A stretch of 15,460 nucleotides of DNA, taken from assembly GCA_001564035.1 (NCBI GenBank), contig LKMX01000013.1, positions 1 through 15,460 of the forward strand. The letters run 5' to 3'. Shown here piece after piece: positions 5,973 through 12,201 of the stretch. Made by a program: the position numbers and the translations under genes. The stretch comes from Nanohaloarchaea archaeon PL-Br10_U2g27. Lineage in GTDB: Archaea > Nanohalarchaeota > Nanosalinia > Nanosalinales > Nanosalinaceae. How positions within the stretch are numbered: the stretch's first letter is position 1; the number at the start of each line of letters is the position of its first letter. The notes beneath the pieces were generated by a model that was not told where the DNA came from, did no database searches, and worked only from the letters and a program-made list of their open reading frames with translations.

Positions 5973-5981
5973 TTTATATAT
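5973..5981 (+). promoter_or_regulatory. Strong TATA box without an obvious conventional gene
   Basis: TTTATATAT is the clearest TATA box in the window. It predicts a rightward transcript from about 6003. Downstream lie a 19-codon reading frame (ATG 6016, stop 6073-6075), an 8-bp hairpin (6052-6079) and a 31-residue cysteine-rich reading frame (6062-6157). Confidence 0.6.
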
Positions 5982-6051
5982 TGTTTGGTGAGTTCAACTC
6001 CCGGACAGTAACAAAATGTTCAGAGTATTGTATTCAAAAAATTTAACGCTG

Positions 6052-6079
6052 CTTTCTAAGCGTGGAATGCGTTAGAAAG
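6052..6079 (+). other. Hairpin in a possible small RNA or leader
   Basis: CTTTCTAA and TTAGAAAG form a perfect 8-bp stem with a 12-base loop. It lies about 50 bases after the start predicted from the TATA box at 5973. It is followed by two copies of TGTAACAA (near 6091 and 6110). This could be part of a small RNA or a translational control element for the short gene at 6062. Confidence 0.35.
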
Positions 6080-6157
6080 GGCTGCGACAATGTAACAATG
6101 TTTGGTTTGTGTAACAAGTGTGCTGATACAACTATGGATCTGAGCAGTCGCGGATAA
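6062..6157 (+). CDS. Possible 31-residue zinc-finger microprotein
   Basis: Starting at GTG, the frame encodes C3-x4-C8-x8-C17-x2-C20 (ECVRKGCDN ... GLCNKCAD), resembling a shortened A20-type zinc finger. Four cysteines in a plausible order in such a short frame are unlikely to be chance, but the start codon sits inside a hairpin and has no ribosome binding site, and the 3' end overlaps the opposite-strand zinc ribbon by 26 bases. It follows the strong TATA box at 5973. The alternative is that this transcript is non-coding. Confidence 0.4.
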   Translation: MECVRKGCDNVTMFGLCNKCADTTMDLSSRG

Positions 6158-6230
6158 GGCCGCAGTTAAAACATTTAAGCTCGCAGGCCACGTACTCTGT
6201 CATTGAGGCTTTACAGTTCCAGCATTTCAT
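6132..6230 (-). CDS. 32-residue zinc-ribbon microprotein
   Basis: The protein reads MKCWNCKASMTEY ... CELKCFNCGLIRDC, with paired knuckles C3-x2-C6 and C20-x2-C23: a minimal zinc ribbon. Its ATG directly follows the TAG stop of the ferredoxin gene with no gap (TAGATG), so translation is almost certainly coupled, and it is the third gene of the protease-ferredoxin operon. Zinc ribbons of this size often mediate protein or nucleic-acid contacts; the partner here is unknown. Confidence 0.7.
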   Translation of the reverse strand: MKCWNCKASMTEYVACELKCFNCGLIRDCSDP

Positions 6231-6536
6231 CTAAAACCACTCAGGTTCAGAGATTTTGATGTCCCCATGAACTTTTGCTTGGCAAGAGAGTCTAAAAGGG
6301 CCTTCTAGGACTTGATCTCCTTGAAACCGTCTCAAAGTATTTTTTTCGTCTTGCTGCATTTCCGAGAGATTTTCCATTCCTTCCTCGACTTTTACTCTGC
6401 ATGTTGTGCAGTTGCAGAATCCTCCGCAGGCGTGCATCCATTCTACGCCTCCGTGAAGTAAGGCCTGTAAAACGCTTTGACCTTCCTCTGCTTCTACTTC
6501 TTCGTTTCGGTCTACAACCTTTATTTTGTATGTCAT
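6231..6536 (-). CDS. 2Fe-2S ferredoxin, adrenodoxin-type spacing
   Basis: A 101-residue electron carrier. Cluster ligands are C37-x5-C43-x2-C46 (ACGGFCNCTTCRVKV) and C85 in RLSCQAKV; C41 is an extra cysteine between the first two ligands. The spacing matches adrenodoxin/Isc-type 2Fe-2S ferredoxins rather than the plant type. The fold begins at MTYKIKVVD, and the ATG at 6536 overlaps the protease stop (ATGA), so I reject a longer reading from further upstream. It is coupled to a site-2 protease before it and a zinc ribbon after it. Its redox partner is not in the window. One AGGCCT (6461). Confidence 0.9.
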   Translation of the reverse strand: MTYKIKVVDRNEEVEAEEGQSVLQALLHGGVEWMHACGGFCNCTTCRVKVEEGMENLSEMQQDEKNTLRRFQGDQVLEGPFRLSCQAKVHGDIKISEPEWF

Positions 6537-7693
6537 AGTATTAATGCTGCTATGAGCGAGGCCAAGACTATTACCCACATTATTATCGAGAAGTAATTGA
6601 CATAGTGTCGTTGTTCATGGGTTCCAAACTCCTCTACGAATGTGTCTACTATCTGACCTCCATCTAAAGGTTTTGCAGGGAGTAGGTTGAACATTCCTAC
6701 AGCCACGTTAATGAATGCTGCCATATGAAGCAAGTTGATAAACCACATCCATCCTGAAGTAAGGTTGGTGAACTGTAGGCCTAGGTATCCGCCTTCGAAC
6801 CCTTCTAATTCTCCTGCTTCAAACTCGAATGGTTCGTCTCTCTCAGTTGTAAGGACTGTTACTGTGTCACCTGGCTCAATACCCTCCATTGCTTCTTGGA
6901 CTTCTTCTGTAGTCGCCACTTCTACCCCATTTATTTCTAGTATCTGTCCTGAAGTCATTCCTGCTTCTGCGGCTGGGTATCCTTCCTGTGCATCATACAT
7001 TAGATGTGGTGTGGCGACTGCTGAAGCGACTCCTATCGAAAGTAGGAATAATAGTAGTGCTGTGACATAGTTGGCGAAGCTTCCCGCGCTTAACACTTTC
7101 AACCTTTGTTTGTAGTTTCCTTGATCCCAGAGGCCCATAGCATCTCCTTCTTTCTCTCCTTTCTCCGGCATCATTACTTCTCCTTTCGGCTCAACGAAAG
7201 CCCCTGGTATTACTCCGAGAACTATCCATCCAACGGAATTTATTTCAAAGTTTTCTAGCCTTGCAATAATTCCGTGCGAGGCCTCGTGGACAATCATTAG
7301 TACTGCTATTGAGATCACCCAGTACTCTACAGGTATAAACGTGGCTCCTGCCTGGAGGTTGCCGCTTATTGTTTGTTCAGACGTCAGGCCCGGCAGTATT
7401 GCTGCAGGACCTCCTTCTGATGACCCTGTTGATATGAAGTTGTTGACTATCCATCCTATCTGGAAAAGCATTAACGGTATGCTTATTAAAGCAGCTACAA
7501 CCCCTGTCCATGCGTAGAAGTTCCAGAAACGTGGTGCTTTCTTAGCTATTTTGTCAAGATATTTTATCCCTCTCTGAGTTCTCCTGATAAACAGTATTGA
7601 GTGTCTTTCAACATTTTTTCTGTCATAGTACATGAATGCTGTTAGGCCTACCACAAAAACTATGGCAAAAAGTAAGCGAGGATTAATTTCCAT
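6533..7693 (-). CDS. Site-2 protease (M50) with PDZ domain
   Basis: A 386-residue intramembrane zinc protease. Visible parts are an N-terminal helix; a cytoplasmic basic stretch (HSILFIRRTQRGIKYLDKI); a helix pair; the catalytic HEASH (H136, E137, H140); SAGSFANY near 202-209; a PDZ domain (about 230-294; AAEAGMTSGQILEINGVEV); and the third zinc ligand in NLLPAKPLDGGQ (D344). The PDZ domain normally gates access of a pre-cut substrate in regulated intramembrane proteolysis. The ATG at 7693 is chosen over a GTG at 7711 because the TATA element at 7717-7725 lies about 28 bases upstream. The stop TGA overlaps the ferredoxin ATG. It is divergent from a rhomboid protease gene. Confidence 0.93.
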   Translation of the reverse strand: MEINPRLLFAIVFVVGLTAFMYYDRKNVERHSILFIRRTQRGIKYLDKIAKKAPRFWNFYAWTGVVAALISIPLMLFQIGWIVNNFISTGSSEGGPAAILPGLTSEQTISGNLQAGATFIPVEYWVISIAVLMIVHEASHGIIARLENFEINSVGWIVLGVIPGAFVEPKGEVMMPEKGEKEGDAMGLWDQGNYKQRLKVLSAGSFANYVTALLLFLLSIGVASAVATPHLMYDAQEGYPAAEAGMTSGQILEINGVEVATTEEVQEAMEGIEPGDTVTVLTTERDEPFEFEAGELEGFEGGYLGLQFTNLTSGWMWFINLLHMAAFINVAVGMFNLLPAKPLDGGQIVDTFVEEFGTHEQRHYVNYFSIIMWVIVLASLIAALIL

Positions 7694-7716
7694 GATAAGG
7701 TTGTGATCCACGCATG

Positions 7717-7725
7717 TTTTAATAA
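7717..7725 (-). promoter_or_regulatory. TATA box of the protease-ferredoxin operon
   Basis: On the minus strand TTATTAAAA is centred about 28 bases before the ATG at 7693. A separate + strand element, TTCTAATAAG (7740-7749), lies about 30 bases before the rhomboid ATG at 7776, so the divergent genes seem to have adjacent but separate promoters. Confidence 0.55.
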
Positions 7726-7775
7726 CCTGACGGCAACTGTTCTAATAAGTCTCTGAACCCTTAAACTATAGTGAG

Positions 7776-8396
7776 ATGCTCCTAGATGACGAAGATGGCA
7801 AAGAGTTTGGTTTTGCTGCTTTGAAGCTTTCAGGCCTTTTATTCGTAGTCTATGTTTTGCAAACGGTTTTGTCTCTAGATCTTGCTTACAGGCCTGGCGT
7901 AGAGAGTTACAGGTTTTTCACTTCTTTCTTCGCGCATTCAGGCCTTGAACACTTGTTAAACAATATTTTCTTCATTAGCTTGTTTGGATCTATTTACGAA
8001 AAATATACTGGATCTTTAACTTTTTACTCGACTTTTTTGGCGGCTGCAGTCTTTGCAAATCTTACTGCATTCATCTTTTATCCGGAAACTTACATTGTTG
8101 GAGCGTCAGGAGGCGCTATGGGGATTATGGCAGCCCTGGCAGTTTACAGGCCTCACCAAACTGGGTTGGCTCTAGGAGTGCCTGTGCCTATGTGGGCGGC
8201 TCTAATAATGTACATTTTAATTGATTTAGTTGGTTTGACCGGCATAAATAATGTGGCAAACGAGGCCCATTTAGCAGGTATTCTGATAGGAGCGACTTTA
8301 GGTTACCGTATGAGAAACCCAAGGAATGATTCTGAAGACGGTGGAGATGATGAGGACTTGGATCTCGATGCTTGGGAGAAGGAGTATATGTATTAG
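7776..8396 (+). CDS. Rhomboid family intramembrane serine protease
   Basis: A 206-residue, roughly six-helix membrane protease. Catalytic serine is S111 in IVGASGGAMG and catalytic histidine H165 in NEAHLAG; HSGLEHLLNN (54-63) gives the conserved histidine and asparagine of the first active-site helix. The C-terminus is a very acidic cytoplasmic tail (DSEDGGDDEDLDLD), common in halophiles. Rhomboids cleave transmembrane substrates, often surface adhesins or signalling precursors; the target here is unknown. Four AGGCCT copies (7832, 7890, 7940, 8148), two of them read as Y-R-P. Its stop shares the bases TTAG with the convergent TraB-family gene. Confidence 0.93.
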   Translation: MLLDDEDGKEFGFAALKLSGLLFVVYVLQTVLSLDLAYRPGVESYRFFTSFFAHSGLEHLLNNIFFISLFGSIYEKYTGSLTFYSTFLAAAVFANLTAFIFYPETYIVGASGGAMGIMAALAVYRPHQTGLALGVPVPMWAALIMYILIDLVGLTGINNVANEAHLAGILIGATLGYRMRNPRNDSEDGGDDEDLDLDAWEKEYMY

Positions 8397-9511
8397 AGTA
8401 TGAATGTTAGTGCCATTAGGCCTGCTGCTATGAATGTGGCGGCTGCTCCCAGGATGGATACGAATACCAGTGTCAGGATTATTATGCCTACCTGGTTGTT
8501 CCAGAGTTCTTTGTAGGATGTGATTTCAGTAATGTTTTCGAGTTCTTCGACTGTTGGCGGATGATATTTGGCTTCCACGTATGCTGCGACTATTCCTGCA
8601 CCTATCACAGGAGTCATAGATGTTACAGGCGATACTAGGGCTGATGCTGCCCATGTCTTAATATGTGAACGAGCTATTATCGCTCCTAGGCCTGCGAGCA
8701 GTGCGTTGAGGCTTATCCAGATTGCCCCCATTTCTATTAATTGGCTCATTCCTCCTGTTGCTAGGCCTAACGCCATAAGGCCTAGGATTAGGGCTGGGAA
8801 GCCGTATGCTATGTAACTGAATATTTTTGTTGGTTTTATGTCTTTTTCTTCATATTTGACTGGGTTTTTGAGGTGTTGTTCGATTCCCTTTACATGTGCT
8901 GCCCCTACTACCAAGACCGCTTTTTCAAAATCGTTTTCAAGCAGTTTTTCGGCCATTATATGGTTTCTTTCCTCTAGAAATACTGTTCCTATGGTTGGGA
9001 ACTCGGTTTCTAGTTCTTTTACAAGTTCATCGAGTATGTCTTCTTCCAGCTCTATTTCGGGTTCTTCGCCTCCCGGTAGAAGGGAAACCCCTATTTTCAG
9101 TTTCTCCCAGAATGATAGGTTGTTGTACGCTCTTCTAAAAGTGTCGTTTATATTTCTGTCAACTAGGTCTACTTGAATATTTTTTTCTTCAGCGACTTCA
9201 ACAGCTTTTAACAGCTCAGTCCCCGGTTTAACCCCTGTTTCTAGGCCTAGCTTTTTCTGGTATATGCTTAGGAAAAGGTTTGCTGCAAGAAGATATCCTT
9301 GGCCGTTTTTAATTGCTTCGACCACATCAAGCTCTTTCCAGTGCGAGCTGCCTCTTAGAGCGGCGAGCCTGTCTTCATCAAGCTCTACCCCTACTATATC
9401 AGGCCTCTCTTCTTCGAGAGTTCTTTCAACTTCCTCGACGCTGTCCTTTGAGACGTGTTCTGTCCCAATTATAACCACTTTCTTATCGCCGAGATCTACA
9501 TCCCGCCTCAT
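8393..9511 (-). CDS. TraB/TIKI-family membrane protein
   Basis: A 372-residue protein of the TraB/PrgY family, related to TIKI metalloproteases. The N-terminal soluble domain has the superfamily motifs GTEH (G16-H19), VGVELDEDR (E43), ERNHIMAEKL (181-190) and VVGAAHVKGI (H206). Four to six hydrophobic segments follow from about residue 228. In bacteria PrgY limits pheromone activity; TIKI proteins cut Wnt peptides; archaeal members are uncharacterised. I chose the ATG at 9511 because the TATA box at 9542-9551 would place the transcript start downstream of an alternative ATG at 9535. Six AGGCCT copies lie in it (8418, 8688, 8763, 8778, 9243, 9401), the densest pair 15 bases apart. Confidence 0.88.
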   Translation of the reverse strand: MRRDVDLGDKKVVIIGTEHVSKDSVEEVERTLEEERPDIVGVELDEDRLAALRGSSHWKELDVVEAIKNGQGYLLAANLFLSIYQKKLGLETGVKPGTELLKAVEVAEEKNIQVDLVDRNINDTFRRAYNNLSFWEKLKIGVSLLPGGEEPEIELEEDILDELVKELETEFPTIGTVFLEERNHIMAEKLLENDFEKAVLVVGAAHVKGIEQHLKNPVKYEEKDIKPTKIFSYIAYGFPALILGLMALGLATGGMSQLIEMGAIWISLNALLAGLGAIIARSHIKTWAASALVSPVTSMTPVIGAGIVAAYVEAKYHPPTVEELENITEITSYKELWNNQVGIIILTLVFVSILGAAATFIAAGLMALTFIL

Positions 9512-9541
9512 AGTCAACAGAAAAACAGTTAACATTCCATG

Positions 9542-9551
9542 TTTTAAATAA
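9542..9551. promoter_or_regulatory. Shared TATA element of divergent TraB-family and pcm genes
   Basis: TTTTAAATAA lies about 35 bases from the TraB-family ATG (9511) and about 29 bases from an ATG at 9576 on the other side. It is the only good promoter in this short gap and so may serve both directions. Confidence 0.6.
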
Positions 9552-9575
9552 AGTCGAATGAGTTCTAACGACGAA

Positions 9576-10106
9576 ATGGCAGATATGCTGAAAACGCGCG
9601 GCCATATAAGGTCTGAGCGGATAAAGAATGCTTTCCGCGATGTTGACAGAGGTGATTTTGTGGATGAGGGTCCTTATGTGGACAGGCCTTACATGCTTAA
9701 AAGAGGTTCTAGTGTGTCCGCCCCACATATTGTGGCGGAGATGCTTGAGCTTCTTAGGCCTGAAGGCCGTGTTTTGGAAATGGGATGTGGTTCGGGCTAT
9801 GTGCTTGCGCTTTTAACTGAATTGGCTGATGAAGTTGTAGGAGTAGAGGTTGAGGAAGAGTTGGTTAAGATGGCTAGAGATCAGGTTTCAGAGGCAGAGG
9901 TTATTCACTCAGATTCCGTTCCGGATAGAAGATTTGACAGGATAATTTACTCTTTCGCCGTCGAAGATGTTAATAATGCGTTAGAGCAGGCCGATGTTGT
10001 TGTGGCTCCTGTTTTGGAAAATGGAGGACAGTTTCTTTACAGGTTTGAGAACGGGGAGTCCGAGAATCATGGCAGAGTCAGGTTTGTGCAGGACAAGAGC
10101 TTTTAG
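9576..10106 (+). CDS. pcm: Protein-L-isoaspartate O-methyltransferase
   Basis: Repairs isoaspartyl residues in aged proteins by SAM-dependent methylation. The family signatures are RGHIRSERIKNAF near the N-terminus, SAPHIVAEMLELL in the acceptor-binding region, the SAM motif VLEMGCGSGYVLALL, and RFDRIIYSFAVEDV as the post-II motif. It is 176 residues, shorter than the usual 205-220, mostly through a trimmed C-terminus. I chose the ATG at 9576 (MADMLKTRG) because the TATA element is only about 11 bases from the ATG at 9558, too close for initiation there. AGGCCT at 9684 and 9756 is read as R-P in both. Its stop shares TTAG with the next gene. Confidence 0.88.
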   Translation: MADMLKTRGHIRSERIKNAFRDVDRGDFVDEGPYVDRPYMLKRGSSVSAPHIVAEMLELLRPEGRVLEMGCGSGYVLALLTELADEVVGVEVEEELVKMARDQVSEAEVIHSDSVPDRRFDRIIYSFAVEDVNNALEQADVVVAPVLENGGQFLYRFENGESENHGRVRFVQDKSF

Positions 10107-11266
10107 GCAGAATTAACTTTCTTGCTGAGGTATGGACTAAGAGCAGACTGGTATACAGAGTCTACAGTGTCTCTGTATGCTCCGATGCTTTCAATGACCC
10201 CATAATCAATTTCTAATCCTTTATTGACTTTGAATCTGTGATAGAATTTGTCGGCTTTTATCTGTCCAAAGTCTTTTCTAGAGTTGAGTTTTCTATCGCT
10301 CAGTCTTTTCAACGCTCTCTCCGGCATTCTTGCCTTTAGTTCGTACTCTATGTCGTTGAAGGATTTGATCTCTGCTTTGAAGCCTAGGCCTAAACTGTCT
10401 TCTATAACTATTTTATCAGGTTTAAATGTTATTTCATTAGATATGCGTGGCGAGAACATTTCTGCAACGTCTTGCCACCCCAAAATTCCTGCTTTTCTTT
10501 TTAGCCTATTTTCAAACTCTTCAAACTTGCATCCATACTTCGAATTCCCTCCTAAGACTGTGTAAACGACTTCTTTGTCTTCGAGGCCTGGGAAGCCTTG
10601 TTCTTCAAGTTCGTGGTCTGAGTAGGGTACGTCGACAAGAAATATTTCGGGCCTCTTGGCATGTTCTATTACGAAATCGACTGGGAGATGTTCCATCTTG
10701 TTTCGAGGCCATCCATGGAGTTTTAGGCCTGTGAATGATTCTTCCAGTTTTTGAAGCAGTTTTTCTGATCTCTGCATATTGGCTCTGAACGACGTCATTG
10801 AACGGTATAGTAGTCTGACTTGGCCGTGTGAAAGCGCTCCTTTTTCAGTCATGCCTGCTACGTCTCTGACGACTTTGTCTGTTTCTGTGTATACAAGTTC
10901 TTTTCTAAGGTATTGGTGCAGAGATTTTACTGGGACTACCGTATAATTTGAGCTGCATTTTTCTTGTGTGATGAAAACCGGTTGGACATCATAGTCCTTG
11001 ATTTCTGATGGGTTCAGTCCTACTTCTAGCGGATTAGATATTATTTTTTCTTTGTAGGCCTGCATCCGTTTTTCGTCTTCTTCATCGATTACATGCTTAT
11101 TTTTTGCGTCAAATATCCATACTTTTTTCCTGTTACGGGAGACTTTTGCCACGCAGTCAGGCCTAGAGCTGTCTGATAAGCTTCCAATTCTCTCGAAGAG
11201 ATCGAAGTATCCTTTGTACTGTTCTAAGCTGTCTAATACATCGGTCTGAAAGACCTTCCAATCCAT
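10103..11266 (-). CDS. PD-(D/E)XK nuclease-like protein, uncharacterised
   Basis: A 387-residue protein I cannot name. The N-terminal ~75 residues fit a PD-(D/E)XK nuclease core: P36-D37 in SSRPDCVAKV, then D53-A-K55 in KVWIFDAKNK, then a helix with EDEKRMQAYKEKI, which would be the conserved post-core helix. A second strand-like pair, VDFVIEHAKRPEIFLVDVPYSD, appears near the middle and may be a degenerate repeat of the fold (uncertain). The C-terminus is mixed alpha/beta and basic. It starts two bases after the stop of the winged-helix gene upstream, so the two are an operon. No methyltransferase or helicase accompanies it. Three AGGCCT copies and several near matches. Confidence 0.65.
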   Translation of the reverse strand: MDWKVFQTDVLDSLEQYKGYFDLFERIGSLSDSSRPDCVAKVSRNRKKVWIFDAKNKHVIDEEDEKRMQAYKEKIISNPLEVGLNPSEIKDYDVQPVFITQEKCSSNYTVVPVKSLHQYLRKELVYTETDKVVRDVAGMTEKGALSHGQVRLLYRSMTSFRANMQRSEKLLQKLEESFTGLKLHGWPRNKMEHLPVDFVIEHAKRPEIFLVDVPYSDHELEEQGFPGLEDKEVVYTVLGGNSKYGCKFEEFENRLKRKAGILGWQDVAEMFSPRISNEITFKPDKIVIEDSLGLGFKAEIKSFNDIEYELKARMPERALKRLSDRKLNSRKDFGQIKADKFYHRFKVNKGLEIDYGVIESIGAYRDTVDSVYQSALSPYLSKKVNSA

Positions 11267-11268
11267 TT

Positions 11269-12060
11269 TTATTCTATTACCTCGTAGTCGTCGATCTCCC
11301 CGTCCCCATCTAAATCAAGGCCTTTCACAACTAAATAATCTTTCTCTTCATCCCCCAATTCTGTAAAGGCCTTTACTGCTGCTTTCGTTCCCGTGTTTCT
11401 AACTCCTGCGACCAAAATCATCCCATCTTTTTTGGACACGAGGCCTATATCCGGGTCTGTGTAACTGGATTTGGGCGTTGTTATTTCTCTGTAAGGGAAT
11501 CTTTCGCCGGAAAAGTATGCAGGGAAATCTTCGTTGAATTTCTTAGTCACTGTATTCGTAAGTACTCCCCCTACCAAAACCATTTTTTTATCAAACAGTT
11601 TGTCCCGTATCACTTCCGTATCCCATACGGTTTCGAAACTTCCACCCAGTTTTCCAAGCTTGACTCCTATGTCGCCTGCCAGATGCCCGTCTCTAGCTCT
11701 GACCTGGTCCGGTCCGTGAGCATCCGGTGCGCCCACCACTATCAGGCCTTCTGAATCCTCGCCTAAAAAGTCTGAGAAAAAATCGTGGCCCTTCATTTTG
11801 TTTCTTGAATATACAAATCTTTCTGCTGTAGGCCTGTAGTATGTTGCTGAACCTCCGGAAACGTTTTCTATGCCAGCTTCTTGTACTAGGCCTGATTCCT
11901 GGAGTTTTGTAAAATGGTAGTGTGCTTTCTGCTTTGATATATTAAGTTTCTTAGCTACTGATGCCGGATAGTCTGGTTCTTCCCAAAGTATTGCCATTAT
12001 CTGTCTGCGTACTTTGCTGTCAAGCGCTGAGATTTTGTTTGGATCTAGGCCTTTGAGCAT
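11269..12060 (-). CDS. Winged-helix regulator with S-layer-like C-terminal domain
   Basis: A 263-residue protein. Residues 5-80 form an ArsR-like winged helix: SKVRRQIMAILWEEPDYPAS, then KKLNISKQKAHYHFTKLQE as the recognition region, then a wing GGSATYYRP. Residues ~95-245 resemble the ligand-like domain seen in archaeal S-layer proteins and related regulators (LIVVGAPDAHGP, ARDGHLAGDIG, MVLVGGVLTNTV, ILVAGVRNTGTKAAV). The very end, DLDGDGEIDDYE, is a perfect EF-hand calcium loop (D1, D3, D5, G6, I8, E12). The ATG at 12060 fits the TATA box at 12085-12094; a TTG at 12072 is rejected. Dense AGGCCT: eight copies. It may bind the inverted repeat upstream of itself. Confidence 0.8.
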   Translation of the reverse strand: MLKGLDPNKISALDSKVRRQIMAILWEEPDYPASVAKKLNISKQKAHYHFTKLQESGLVQEAGIENVSGGSATYYRPTAERFVYSRNKMKGHDFFSDFLGEDSEGLIVVGAPDAHGPDQVRARDGHLAGDIGVKLGKLGGSFETVWDTEVIRDKLFDKKMVLVGGVLTNTVTKKFNEDFPAYFSGERFPYREITTPKSSYTDPDIGLVSKKDGMILVAGVRNTGTKAAVKAFTELGDEEKDYLVVKGLDLDGDGEIDDYEVIE

Positions 12061-12084
12061 AAAAACCAACAACCGGTAAAAAAA

Positions 12085-12094
12085 GTTTTATACT
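12085..12094 (-). promoter_or_regulatory. TATA box of the regulator-nuclease operon
   Basis: On the minus strand AGTATAAAAC is centred about 29 bases before the ATG at 12060, leaderless spacing. Its upstream edge overlaps one arm of the inverted repeat at 12091-12131. Confidence 0.6.
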
Positions 12095-12131
12095 TGGTTC
12101 ATTTGTTTCGACAGTTCTAGAATACCAAGTA
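12091..12131. promoter_or_regulatory. Inverted repeat, possible operator
   Basis: TACTTGGT (12091-12098) and ACCAAGTA (12124-12131) are perfect 8-base inverted arms, 25 bases apart, between the divergent regulator and glmS genes. One arm abuts the regulator TATA box, so binding there would affect its own promoter. Autoregulation by the winged-helix protein is inference. Confidence 0.45.
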
Positions 12132-12167
12132 AAAAGAAGTTTATACAGTTAGACTGCTTTTGAAAGG

Positions 12168-12176
12168 TTTTAAAAA
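12168..12176 (+). promoter_or_regulatory. TATA box of glmS
   Basis: TTTTAAAAA is centred about 30 bases before the ATG at 12202, which supports that start and a leaderless message. A second AT element, GTTTATAC near 12139-12146, is further away. Confidence 0.55.
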
Positions 12177-12201
12177 CTTGAGACCGTAATCAATGGATTG
12201 T

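Noticed and set aside
6735..9551. Open frames of 80-112 residues opposite the protease and TraB-family genes
   Set aside because: Low-complexity serine- and proline-rich antisense readings of well-recognised genes.
9558..9575. Earlier ATG for pcm at 9558
   Set aside because: Only about 11 bases separate it from the TATA element, too little for transcription to start before it; the ATG at 9576 has normal spacing.
10103..11266. A restriction-modification system acting on AGGCCT
   Set aside because: No DNA methyltransferase or specificity gene is present; only weak nuclease motifs support it, so it is kept as speculation.
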